Origin: Kiritimatiellia bacterium
GTDB lineage: Bacteria > Verrucomicrobiota > Kiritimatiellia > JAFGHX01
Length of the DNA: 64,000 nucleotides
Reading direction: 5' to 3'
Assembly (NCBI GenBank): GCA_016929905.1
Contig: JAFGHX010000374.1
Location: 1-64,000, forward strand
Below the pieces are notes generated by a model. The model saw nothing but the letters and a program-made list of their open reading frames with translations. It was not told the origin of the DNA and ran no database searches. The translations under genes and the position numbers were made by a program. This document shows positions 50,820 to 59,291 of the stretch, piece after piece; position 1 is the stretch's first letter, and each line of letters starts with the position of its first letter.

Positions 50820-52379
50820 TTACGGAGCCCGCCGTGCGCGCCCGGCCCGGAAGCGCCAGCGCAGTTGAGCGGGTGTATTGCCTCTGCCGCAGGCTTCGGC
50901 AAAGCCGCTGAACAGGTAGCAGGCGATGACGGTACTGCCGAGATTGACGAGCGCGTAATAGTGAAGCGCCATGGCGTCCAGTCCGAAACAGGTCAGGACG
51001 GCGAGCGCGCTGCCGGCGATGCCGCCGGCGAATACGCCTTTGCTGTTGGCGCGCCGGCTGAACATGCCGACCAGGAACAGAGCCAGCAGCGGGCTGCCCA
51101 TGCCGTTGACGACCTTGTTGACGATGGCGAACAGGCTGCCCAGCCGGCCGACATGGAGGGCGAGCCCGACCGAGGCGAGTCCGAAGCCGGCGGTCAGCAC
51201 GATCCGCAGCTTCTCGGCGGGCGCGGGCTCCGTCCGGGCCGGGGCTCGGGATGGTTTTCGACCGTCTTGTTCGAGCGGGGGCCGTCGGGCGAGTGGCGCG
51301 CGAAAATCCACGACGCAGACCGCCGTGCAGGCGTGGATGCCGGAGTCAATGCTCGACATGGTCGCCGCGAGCAGGCCGGCGGCGATCAGTCCGGTGGCGC
51401 CGCGGGGGAGGGCAAGCACGAGGCTTGCGAACAGGCGCATGGGATCGGTTCGGCCGGCGCCCGTCGGGGCGCGTGCGGCGTCGTACGCGTGCGCGGCAAG
51501 TCCCAAGCCGGCCAGCAGCAGCAGGGCCAGAACGGCGGCGCCCGTGTTCAGCCAGAACCCGCGCTGTGCGTCGCGGAGAGACCGTGCGGCGACGTAGCGC
51601 TGGACGGTCATCTGGTCGGCAACGTACCTGGCCAGGAATGCAACGAATCCCCCGGCAACGCCACTGCAGAAGGAGATTCGGACTGTGGGATCCAGGCTGA
51701 AGACGTGCGCGTCGAACGGGCGAATCGGCCTGAGCAGGCCGTGCTGCGCCGCATGCGTCAGAATGCCCGCGGCTCCGCCGGGCGTCAATCTTGCCGCGAG
51801 CGCGAGCCCGGCGCTGATGCCGGCGATGAGGACGGCGAACTGGGCAACGTCGGTCCAGATCACCGCGCGCATGCCGCCGGCGGCCGTATACAGGACGGCG
51901 GTGAAGCCGGCCAGCAGAATGAGGACACGCGGCTCGAGACCCGTGACGATGCCGAGCACCCGGCCGGCGCCGTACAAGGCGGTCGCCATCCAGAGCAGAC
52001 GCCACAGGATGAACAGTGCGCCGGCCAGCCGGCGGACGCGGTTGTCGAATCGCCGCTCGAGGTACTCATAGGCGCTCGTCAGCTCCAGGCCGCGGTAGAA
52101 CGGGATGAAGACGCGCGTGACGGGGATGGCGGCCAGCACGAAGACGGGCAGCAGGATCAGCACGTACAGCCCATGACCGATCACCTCGGTTGGAAACGCG
52201 GTGTAGTTCACCGCCGTGAACATGGTGACCATGACCGACAACCCGACGGGCAACCAGCTCATCGAGCGGCCGGCCAGGAAGAATTCGGAGTCCGAGCGGT
52301 CGCGGCGGCGGCACAACAGGCCGAGCGCGAGCACGCCGCCCAGATACACGAAGAACACCGTATAGTCCGCTGCCCGCAT
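50820..52379 (-). CDS. Sodium:solute symporter (SSS family)
   Basis: A 519-residue membrane protein of the SSS fold with about 13 helices. Typical segments are FFLAGRSMSWLPVGLSVM, then FTAVNYTAFPTEV, YLERRFDNRVRRLAGALF, AAGGMRAVIWTDVAQF (the family signature), DQMTVQRYVAARSLRDAQR and LLAATMSSIDSGIHA. Substrates range from sugars to amino acids, vitamins and organic acids. It follows the TonB receptor by 36 bp, so the pair may move one compound across both membranes. Confidence 0.88.
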   Translation of the reverse strand: MRAADYTVFFVYLGGVLALGLLCRRRDRSDSEFFLAGRSMSWLPVGLSVMVTMFTAVNYTAFPTEVIGHGLYVLILLPVFVLAAIPVTRVFIPFYRGLELTSAYEYLERRFDNRVRRLAGALFILWRLLWMATALYGAGRVLGIVTGLEPRVLILLAGFTAVLYTAAGGMRAVIWTDVAQFAVLIAGISAGLALAARLTPGGAAGILTHAAQHGLLRPIRPFDAHVFSLDPTVRISFCSGVAGGFVAFLARYVADQMTVQRYVAARSLRDAQRGFWLNTGAAVLALLLLAGLGLAAHAYDAARAPTGAGRTDPMRLFASLVLALPRGATGLIAAGLLAATMSSIDSGIHACTAVCVVDFRAPLARRPPLEQDGRKPSRAPARTEPAPAEKLRIVLTAGFGLASVGLALHVGRLGSLFAIVNKVVNGMGSPLLALFLVGMFSRRANSKGVFAGGIAGSALAVLTCFGLDAMALHYYALVNLGSTVIACYLFSGFAEACGRGNTPAQLRWRFRAGRARRAP

Positions 52380-52415
52380 GCCGCCGCCCTCTCTTCCCGC
52401 GCGGCGCGGGAAGAA

Positions 52416-54500
52416 TCAGAGTTGTGCCGTATACGCCACGACGAATGCGCGGCCCGGCTCGTTGAACAGGGCGCCGCGGTAAGTCGTGAGGTGGTTGCGA
52501 TAGGTTGCGTCGAACAGGTTGCAGACCCCCACTTGCAGGTTGTGCGTTCGTCGTCCCTTCGCGAACCGGTAGCCCGCGCGCAGATCGACCGTGCACCAGC
52601 CGGGGGTGCTGCTGAACCCGTCCGGCATCCTGTCCTGTTCGGCGGCGAGCCGTGTTTCCGCGGCCGTCCAGGGGCCTGGCCGGTCCTGTCCGTAGGCGAT
52701 GCCGAGCAAGGCCGTCAGCGGCGCGACGTCCGGCAGGTACTCGTCGTTTTCGGTGTCGTAGCCGAGCGTCCAGCCCGCGTGGCCGTAGGCTTGCAGATGG
52801 GCCGCCGGCAGCCAGGTTGTCTCGAGTTCGGCGCCGTAGAGCTGCGCCTTGTCGATATTCGCATTGACAATCGTTGAGGCATCCTGGACGCGCTCCCCGA
52901 TGAGGTCGTCGAGTTGGACGCAGAAGGCCGTCGCCCCGAGGGCCAGAGTGTCCCCTTGCCAGCCGAGCCCGCATTCGGCGAACACGGAGCGTTCGGGCAC
53001 GAGCGCCGGGTCGCCGTATTTCACCCGGCCGTCGCCCAACTCGAGGTATTGGTAGCGTTCCTCGAGGCTGGCGGCGCGGTATCCGCTGCCGACGATGCAT
53101 TTGGCGACGATCGTCTCGGCCGGGTGCCAGGTCAGGCCCACATGCAGGTTCCAACTGCTTTCGTCTTCCGCGCCGCCCGCCCAGTTGACGGTCGAGTCAT
53201 TATCGACCCGGATGGCGTCCAGCCGGCCGCCCGCGTTGAGGACGAGGTTCGGCGCCGGCTCCCAATCGTCTTCGGCGAACACGCCGGCAGCGGTGAAGGC
53301 GGAGTCGGGCAGGGGCTGTTCGCGCACCTGCAGGCCGGTCTTCAGGGTCTTCAGCCGCGTGGATTTCAGTTCGCGTTGCCACACGTCGAGACCGGTCGTT
53401 ACCGTCTGAGCGCCGGCCGCCAGGGTATTCAGCCATTTGGCGCCCCAGGTCGTGTGCGGCGCGGCGGTCTTGATGCTCTGCATCGGATGGGGCGGCGGGA
53501 AGTTGTCGATTCGCGCCTGCCGCTCGATGCGTTGGTGGTACAGATTGAGCCGGGATTCCCGGAGGGGGCCGGTGGGCGAGGAGTAGGCGGCGAGGAGGCT
53601 GCAGAGGTAGCGCTCGGTTTCCGGGTAGGTGACGTCCGCCTGTGCCGGCAGCGGCGCGGTTCCGGAGCCCGGTACCCCGATCTCCTCGCCCCGGAAGACC
53701 TGCAGGTTGGCGTCGATCCGCCAGCCTTCGGCCGGGCGATGGGCCACGCGCAGCTTGGTCTGCATGTCCCGGAACTGGCTGTTTCGGACTTCATCCCCAT
53801 CGCCGTCGCGGTAGGACTCGTGCTCGCGAAAGCTCTGGCTGGCATACACGGACGTGTCGGCTGAACTCGCGCTGCCCGAACAGAATCCGCGTGCGCCTTG
53901 CGGATTGCTCCACAGGCTGCCGCTGAACCGGCCCTGCACGGCCGGCTCGTCGGAGAAGGCCGGCGCATGGGTGAGGACATTGACGATTCCGCCCAACGAA
54001 CCGGACCCGTAGAGCGCGGAAATCGGGCCTTTCAAGACCTCCACCCGTTCGATGTCCATAGGGTCCACCAGTCCGAACCGGGCGCCGAGATCCGTGGCGG
54101 TATTGACCCGGCACCCGTCGATCAACAGTACGACCGACTCGCGGCTCAGGCCCCGGATGTTGAGGTCGGCGCCCCAGGCGCCGTCGGCGGTCTTGGCCAC
54201 GCCCGGCACGGACTGGAGTGCATCCGAAACGCTGATGGGCGCCTGTTCCAGGATGCGGTCCTCGCCGATGACGGAAACGCTGCCCGGCGTCTTCGACGAC
54301 GGGCGTGGTTGGGCTCTGGCCGTCACGACGATCGGCGGCGCCAGCTCCGTGCGCACGGGCGCCGGCTGCTGGGCGTACAGCCCGAAACCCAGGGCGCCCC
54401 CGCATACGTACGCCAACGTGAGTGGAAGCGCCTTGGCGCATGCGATCGGCGCGCGCGCGCGGCGCCGTCTTCCGTGTGGGTGTGTGTGGCGAGTCGTCAT
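52416..54500 (-). CDS. TonB-dependent outer-membrane receptor
   Basis: A 694-residue receptor. A signal-type helix (LPLTLAYVCGGALGFGLYA) follows a very basic N-terminus. A TonB-box-like IVVTARAQ precedes the plug domain (SVSVIGEDRILEQAPISVSD, ALQSVPGVAK, IRGLSRESVVLLIDGCRV, DPMDIERVEVLKGP, LYGSGSLGGIVNVLT). The rest is a 22-strand barrel pattern ending in AFVVAYTAQL rather than Phe or Trp. Size and plug resemble BtuB/FepA-type receptors, but the ligand is unknown. The ATG overlaps the TM1266-type gene stop by ATGA. Confidence 0.9.
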   Translation of the reverse strand: MTTRHTHPHGRRRRARAPIACAKALPLTLAYVCGGALGFGLYAQQPAPVRTELAPPIVVTARAQPRPSSKTPGSVSVIGEDRILEQAPISVSDALQSVPGVAKTADGAWGADLNIRGLSRESVVLLIDGCRVNTATDLGARFGLVDPMDIERVEVLKGPISALYGSGSLGGIVNVLTHAPAFSDEPAVQGRFSGSLWSNPQGARGFCSGSASSADTSVYASQSFREHESYRDGDGDEVRNSQFRDMQTKLRVAHRPAEGWRIDANLQVFRGEEIGVPGSGTAPLPAQADVTYPETERYLCSLLAAYSSPTGPLRESRLNLYHQRIERQARIDNFPPPHPMQSIKTAAPHTTWGAKWLNTLAAGAQTVTTGLDVWQRELKSTRLKTLKTGLQVREQPLPDSAFTAAGVFAEDDWEPAPNLVLNAGGRLDAIRVDNDSTVNWAGGAEDESSWNLHVGLTWHPAETIVAKCIVGSGYRAASLEERYQYLELGDGRVKYGDPALVPERSVFAECGLGWQGDTLALGATAFCVQLDDLIGERVQDASTIVNANIDKAQLYGAELETTWLPAAHLQAYGHAGWTLGYDTENDEYLPDVAPLTALLGIAYGQDRPGPWTAAETRLAAEQDRMPDGFSSTPGWCTVDLRAGYRFAKGRRTHNLQVGVCNLFDATYRNHLTTYRGALFNEPGRAFVVAYTAQL

Positions 54501-54799
54501 TCGATGGCCTCCTCTCCCGTTGTGTTGTTTCCCGTCTGCGCCGGTTGCCGTGTCCATTTGGCGAGTGCCGAGCGCACGCAAACGCCTTCGAGCATGCCCA
54601 GTCTGCCGGTGAGCCTGCCGACTTCGTCGGTCGAGGCATGAACCACGAGCGTGATCACGCAACAGGCGGCCTCGCGGTAGGGCACGCCGAGGCGTGCGAC
54701 GATCATCGTGCCGTGCGCGGAAAGGATACGGTTGACCTGCTCGCTCGTTCTTTCGCGGTCCTGAATGATGATGCCGACAAAGCCCAGCCGTTTGGTCAT
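54497..54799 (-). CDS. TM1266-type iron-only hydrogenase system regulator
   Basis: A 100-residue ACT-like protein. KRLGFVGIIIQDRER, the AHGTMIVARLGVPYRE segment, the middle CVITLVVHASTDEVGRLTGR and LGMLEGVCVRSALAKW match the TM1266 family, annotated as putative regulators of [FeFe]-hydrogenase systems. The ATG at 54799 has GAGGGAGGGAGC upstream. The hydrogenase genes lie upstream on the same strand, which supports the name, but here it is translationally coupled to a TonB receptor. A terminator-like hairpin ends 14 bases before the start. Confidence 0.85.
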   Translation of the reverse strand: MTKRLGFVGIIIQDRERTSEQVNRILSAHGTMIVARLGVPYREAACCVITLVVHASTDEVGRLTGRLGMLEGVCVRSALAKWTRQPAQTGNNTTGEEAIE

Positions 54800-54813
54800 T
54801 TTGCTCCCTCCCT

Positions 54814-54866
54814 CAAAAAGCAAACGGGCGTCCGGCTTGCCCTGTGCGGCAGGGCCGGACGCCCGT
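54814..54866 (-). terminator. Terminator/attenuator-like hairpin in the leader of the TM1266-type gene
   Basis: On the minus strand ACGGGCGTCCGGC and GCCGGACGCCCGT form a perfect 13-bp stem (54854-54866 with 54824-54836), followed by TTTGCTTTTTG. This is the form of an intrinsic terminator. The ribosome site and ATG follow within 14 bases, leaving no space for a promoter, so transcription of the downstream genes must pass this element. Conditional read-through is therefore plausible. The preceding ~130 bases of leader contain further possible pairings. Confidence 0.65.
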
Positions 54867-54996
54867 GACGCGGCAAACGGCTGTGCCGGTTGCCCTACGC
54901 ATCGGGGTGCTTCCGGATTCTCCCTTGTGCTCAGGTCTTACCCTTGCCGCAGGACTGGCGTGCCTGGAAGCGCGCGTGAGTTGTCTAATCGACTGC

Positions 54997-56937
54997 TTAA
55001 GTCTCCGTTCTTGCGGATGGTTCTCTGTTCCCGGGGCTTTCCGTCGGCACGGTGAACGTGAACGCCGCCCAGGCGCCGGGTTCGGAGGCCACGGATATGG
55101 CGCCGCCGTGCGCCTCGACCAGATGTTTGGTGATGAACAGGCCGAGCCCGGTCCCTTTCTGCTGCCGTTCGGCCTGTGTCCGATTCACGCGTGAGAACTT
55201 CTGGAAGAGCGCGCCCTGCTCCTCGCGCGGAATCCCGTCGCCCTCGTTTCCGACTTCGAACGCGATGAACCCGTCTTCAGGCCGGGTCCGGATCCAGAGC
55301 CTGCCGCCCGAGCGGCCGTACTTCACGGCATTGCCGACCAGATTCTCGAATATCTCGCGCAGCATGGTGAGGTCGGCATGGACCTGCAGGTCGCCGCTCA
55401 CATCGTTTTCGAGGTGCATGCCCTTCTCGGCGATGTCCGGTTCGAGCGACTCAAGGATGGGGCCCAGGACCTCATCCGCGACGGCGATCGGGGTGGGATC
55501 GGGCGCCAGTTCCCCGTTCTCGATACGGGACAGGTTCAGATAGTGCCGGACCATTTCGGCGAGCCGGGCGATGCCCGTGTCGAGCGCCTTGACGGCGCGC
55601 GTCTGTTTGTCGGTGAGCGGCCCGAGCTTGCGTTCGCGCAGCAGGTAGGCGTAATTCATGAGCGTGCCGAGCGGTCCCTTCAGCTCGTGGGAGACGAACC
55701 CGAGCATTTCCATATAGCTGTGGTTCAGGGATTTCAATTTGGCTTCCCGTTCCGCCAGGGTTCGCGTCATGAGGTTGAAGGCGCCGGTCAGCGTGTCGGT
55801 TTCGTAGCACGACTTGGAGTCGGGCACGGCGGCGGCTTGCTCGCCGCGTACGAGCCGATTGGCCGCCTCGACCAGCCTGTGCAGCGGCCGTGTGAGACGG
55901 CCGGCGAGGAAGAAGGCGAACACGAGCCCGATCGCCAGCGCGAAGAGCGAGAGGACGATGTAGGTGAGCAGGACGCTGCGCGCGGCGTCCTGGAACGGGC
56001 GCTTCAGGATGCCGACGTAGAGCATGCCGATGACCTGGTCGTGGGCGTCGCGGATCGGTTCATAGGCTGTGAGATAGTGGTCCCGCACGACGAAGGCTTC
56101 CCCGATCCAGGGCCTGCCGTTGTCGAGCACGCAGTCGGCGACCTCTTTGGACACGCGCGTGCCGAGCGCGCGGTTCCCGTTGGCCAGCCGCACGGTCGTG
56201 GCCACGCGGGTATCGTGCAGGAAGACGGTCGCGGTCCCCAGCGCGGCGCCGTCGTACGTTTCGCCCTTGTACACGACGTCGTGAATGCGGTCGATCAGCG
56301 GCTCGTTCCGGTTCACGAGCATGCCGCCATATACGACGCCGGTCACCTGCGCGCCGTCCCAGACCGGGGCGGCGGCCACCATGACCATGCCGCGCGTTTC
56401 TTCGGTCCTGGGCGTACGGCGCGCCATGGGCGTATCGACCAGCTCGAAGAAGGCGCGCTCGGCCAGGCCGCCGGCCTCGCGTTCGAGTTCCTCGCGCGCG
56501 AAGACGGCGACACACGCGTGCACGTTGCCCTTGAGCGCACCGGCCACGGCCGGCTCCGCGCGCTTGTAGTCGCCCGTGGCGAAGGGCGCGGTCGTACGCA
56601 GCATGACCCGTCCGTCGGGGGCGAGCACGTCGAGGAAATCCAGGCCGAACTCGGTGCGGATATCGGCCAGGTTTGCCTGCACGTCCGGATCCGACCAGCG
56701 CGTTTCCCTGCAGACTACTTCCACGCTCTGCTTGCCCGAGGCCATTCTGAGAATGGTCTCGATCTCGCGCAGCTTGCTGTTGTAGACAGCCCATGCGCTG
56801 CCCAGATCGAGCCGAACGCGCGTCTGTGCCTCGGCAATGACGCGCTGCTTGATGATGCGCACGCCGACGAACGCCGACGGCAACGCGAACACCACCACCA
56901 GCGTGGCAAACGCCTTCAGCAGTTTCGTCTTCAGCAT
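54997..56937 (-). CDS. Membrane sensor histidine kinase with Cache-type periplasmic domain
   Basis: A 646-residue kinase. Helix 1 is at about 8-27, a large periplasmic Cache-like sensor follows (about 30-315, with HYLTAYEPIRDAHDQVIGML near its end), then helix 2 (about 320-345), HAMP, HisKA with FVSHELKGPLGTLMNYAYLL, and HATPase_c with IFENLVGNAVKYGRSGG, a G1 region reading GNEGDGIP, and GTGLGLFITKHLVEAHGG. Cache domains bind small organic ligands. ATG 56937 starts the first helix. It lies 111 bp after the receiver gene, which is its probable partner; both follow the hydrogenase genes. Confidence 0.88.
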   Translation of the reverse strand: MLKTKLLKAFATLVVVFALPSAFVGVRIIKQRVIAEAQTRVRLDLGSAWAVYNSKLREIETILRMASGKQSVEVVCRETRWSDPDVQANLADIRTEFGLDFLDVLAPDGRVMLRTTAPFATGDYKRAEPAVAGALKGNVHACVAVFAREELEREAGGLAERAFFELVDTPMARRTPRTEETRGMVMVAAAPVWDGAQVTGVVYGGMLVNRNEPLIDRIHDVVYKGETYDGAALGTATVFLHDTRVATTVRLANGNRALGTRVSKEVADCVLDNGRPWIGEAFVVRDHYLTAYEPIRDAHDQVIGMLYVGILKRPFQDAARSVLLTYIVLSLFALAIGLVFAFFLAGRLTRPLHRLVEAANRLVRGEQAAAVPDSKSCYETDTLTGAFNLMTRTLAEREAKLKSLNHSYMEMLGFVSHELKGPLGTLMNYAYLLRERKLGPLTDKQTRAVKALDTGIARLAEMVRHYLNLSRIENGELAPDPTPIAVADEVLGPILESLEPDIAEKGMHLENDVSGDLQVHADLTMLREIFENLVGNAVKYGRSGGRLWIRTRPEDGFIAFEVGNEGDGIPREEQGALFQKFSRVNRTQAERQQKGTGLGLFITKHLVEAHGGAISVASEPGAWAAFTFTVPTESPGNREPSARTET

Positions 56938-57048
56938 GGCGGTGCGCTCCCGAGCGCGGTGCGCAGGCCGTGGCAGCATGGGCGGGCCACGGGACAACCG
57001 CCATTCGGGCCGTACCGTCCCGTGCCGCCGCCGCGCTGCGCGGCGGCG

Positions 57049-57429
57049 CTAGGCAAGGGCCTTCTTCACCAGCCTGAGCAGTTCCTCCGGCTTGACGGGC
57101 TTCTCGACCACGGCTTTGACCGGTAGCCAGTCGTCGTCCGGTTCGTACCGGAACGGCAGCGTCATGGCCTTGCGAATGCCGGTGACCATGATGACGGGCA
57201 GCTTCTGCGTTGCCGGGTCGTCCTTGAGCTTGCGTGCGGTGTCGAACCCTTCGCTCGCATGCGTCATCATGACGTCGAGCAGCATGAGGTTCGGCTTTTC
57301 GCGCTTGGCCGCCGCATACCCCTGCTCGCCGTTTTCAGCGGTGAGCACGGTGTACCCCTCGGCCTCGAGCAAGGCCTGCGTGGCGGCCACGAATTCCGGG
57401 TCGTCGTCCACGATCAGAATCTTCGGCAT
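57049..57429 (-). CDS. Single-domain response regulator linked to the hydrogenase
   Basis: A 126-residue receiver: acidic site ILIVDDDPE, phospho-Asp in LMLLDVMMTHASEG, Thr in IMVTGIRK, Lys in VVEKPVKPEELL. No output domain. The loop after the phospho-site is long (PFRYEPDDDWLPVKA), a variant often seen in receivers beside anaerobic redox gene sets. AAGGAGG lies upstream of the ATG at 57429. It sits between hydA (65-bp gap) and the Cache kinase. Confidence 0.88.
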   Translation of the reverse strand: MPKILIVDDDPEFVAATQALLEAEGYTVLTAENGEQGYAAAKREKPNLMLLDVMMTHASEGFDTARKLKDDPATQKLPVIMVTGIRKAMTLPFRYEPDDDWLPVKAVVEKPVKPEELLRLVKKALA

Positions 57430-57494
57430 GTGAGTTTCCTCCTTCTTACGCCCCCCCACTGCCACCGCGGCGGCGGGGATGCTGACCTTTCTCT

Positions 57495-59291
57495 CTAAAC
57501 GGGCTCGCGTACACTATATTTCGTGTGAAGCAGATGGTGCGATTTTTCGCCGAGCGGCATCTGCAGGAACTCGCCGTAGATCTGCTTGATCTTGGGGTTG
57601 TCATGCGACCGGCGCAGGGGTTTGCCCTCGTCTTCGCGGTAGATCGCGGCGATCCGCTTGCGGCGCAGTTCGTCCGTCGTCAACCGCGGCTGGCCGGCAC
57701 CCCCGATGCAGCCGCCCGGGCAGGCCATGATCTCGATGAAATGATACTTCGCCTCGCCCGTCTTGATCCGTTCGAGCAGGCGCCTGGCGTTGCCCAATCC
57801 GTGAACGACGGCGACTTTCACCTCGACGCCCTCGAGGAAGGCCCATTCAGGCTGCGCGTCGCGGATCGTGAGCGAGGTCTCCTTGATGCCTTCGAGCCCC
57901 GCGATCGGGTGCACGTGCAGATTGTCGAACGGGAACGGGCGGTCGGTGACCGCCTCGTAGACCGTGCGCAGCGCGGCTTCCATGACGCCGCCGGTGTTTG
58001 CGAAGATATCGGCCGCGCCCGACGACATGCCCAGCAGCCGCTCCGCCTGTTCGTCGGACAGTGACGCGAAGTCGATGCCCGTCTGCCGGATCAGGCTGCC
58101 CAGCTCCCGGGTTGTGAGCACCGCGTCGACGTCGCGCACGCCGCTGTCGTCCATCTCGGGCCGCTGCATTTCGAACTTCTTTGCGATACAGGGCATGACG
58201 GAAACCACGAAGATTTCCTCCGGCCGTTTTCCTTCTTTCTGCGCGAAGTAGGTTTTTGCGACCGCGCCGAACATCTGTTGCGGCGACTTGCAGCTTGAGA
58301 TATTGGGCAGGAATTCGGGGTAGAAGTGCTCGGCGAACTTGATCCAGGCCGGGCAACAGCTTGTGAACTGCGGCAGGGCGACCGGCTCCTTGTCGACGAG
58401 CGCCTTCTTGACGCGCGTGAGGAACTCCATGCCTTCCTCGATGATCGTCAGATCGGCGGTGAAGTTCGTGTCGAACACGTGGTCGAACCCGACCCGGCGC
58501 AACGCGGCCGCCATCTTGCCGGTCACGAGCGTGCCGGGCGGCAGTCCGAAGCATTCGCCAAGCGCGGAGCGGATGGCGGGCGCGGTCTGGACGACGACGG
58601 TTTTGCTTGGGTCGTCGAGCGCCTGCCACACCAGATCGATATGGCTCGCTTCGCTGATGGCGCCGACGGGGCAGACCGCGGCGCATTGGCCGCACTGCAC
58701 GCAGACGACCTCGGCGAGCGGGCGTGTGAAGGCGGGGCCGATATGGGCGTCGAACCCGCGCGACTGAGGAAACAGCGCGCCGACACCCTGCACCTCGTTG
58801 CAGACGGCGACGCAACGCCGGCATTTCACGCACTTGGCATTGTTGCGGACGAGTGCCGGTGTGGTGGCGTCCGTCACCGGCCGCGCGCGCGCGCCGATGT
58901 AGGGTACCGATTCGATGCCCAGCTCATGGGCTAGGCTCTGCAGTTCGCAATCGTTGTTGCGCGAGCAGGTCTGGCAGTCGCCGTCGTGTTCCGACAGCAG
59001 CAGTTCCACAACGGTGCGTCTGGCGTCGCGCACGCGCTTGGTGTTCGTCTGCACGACCATGCCATCCTCGGCAGGCGTCACGCAGGAAGCCATCAGCGCC
59101 TTGGCGCCGGCGACTTCCACGACGCAAACGCGGCAGGCGCCGATCGCCTGCAGGCCCTCCAGGTAACACAGGGTCGGTATGCGGATTCCCACCTGCGTGG
59201 CCGCTTCCAGAATGGTGGTTTGCGGCGCCACCTCCACGCTGATCCCGTCTATCGTCAGTTTTGGCATTGCGGCATCCTCTTCGTTTGTCAT
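57495..59291 (-). CDS. hydA: [FeFe] hydrogenase catalytic subunit HydA (multi-cluster, NAD(P)-linked type)
   Basis: A 598-residue enzyme producing or using H2. The H-cluster motifs are intact: TSCCPAW (310-316, second Cys the proton donor), MPCIAKKFE (366-374), ACPGGCIGGAGQP (about 523-535). The N-terminus has a [2Fe-2S] ferredoxin domain (Cys 42, 53, 56, 70), a His-ligated [4Fe-4S] site (EHDGDCQTCSRNNDC) and two [4Fe-4S] clusters (CVKCRRCVAVC, CVQCGQCAAVC). This is the M3 layout of trimeric, often electron-bifurcating hydrogenases. Starts at 59291 (overlapping the upstream stop by ATGA) or 59267 are possible. No maturation genes (hydEFG) are in the window. Confidence 0.95.
   Translation of the reverse strand: MTNEEDAAMPKLTIDGISVEVAPQTTILEAATQVGIRIPTLCYLEGLQAIGACRVCVVEVAGAKALMASCVTPAEDGMVVQTNTKRVRDARRTVVELLLSEHDGDCQTCSRNNDCELQSLAHELGIESVPYIGARARPVTDATTPALVRNNAKCVKCRRCVAVCNEVQGVGALFPQSRGFDAHIGPAFTRPLAEVVCVQCGQCAAVCPVGAISEASHIDLVWQALDDPSKTVVVQTAPAIRSALGECFGLPPGTLVTGKMAAALRRVGFDHVFDTNFTADLTIIEEGMEFLTRVKKALVDKEPVALPQFTSCCPAWIKFAEHFYPEFLPNISSCKSPQQMFGAVAKTYFAQKEGKRPEEIFVVSVMPCIAKKFEMQRPEMDDSGVRDVDAVLTTRELGSLIRQTGIDFASLSDEQAERLLGMSSGAADIFANTGGVMEAALRTVYEAVTDRPFPFDNLHVHPIAGLEGIKETSLTIRDAQPEWAFLEGVEVKVAVVHGLGNARRLLERIKTGEAKYHFIEIMACPGGCIGGAGQPRLTTDELRRKRIAAIYREDEGKPLRRSHDNPKIKQIYGEFLQMPLGEKSHHLLHTKYSVREPV

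Noticed and set aside
54824..54996. TPP, cobalamin or c-di-GMP riboswitch before the TM1266-type gene
   Set aside because: Fragments such as ACCTGA and CACAGGGCAAG occur, but the full conserved cores and order of those classes are absent. Reported only as an attenuator-like leader.
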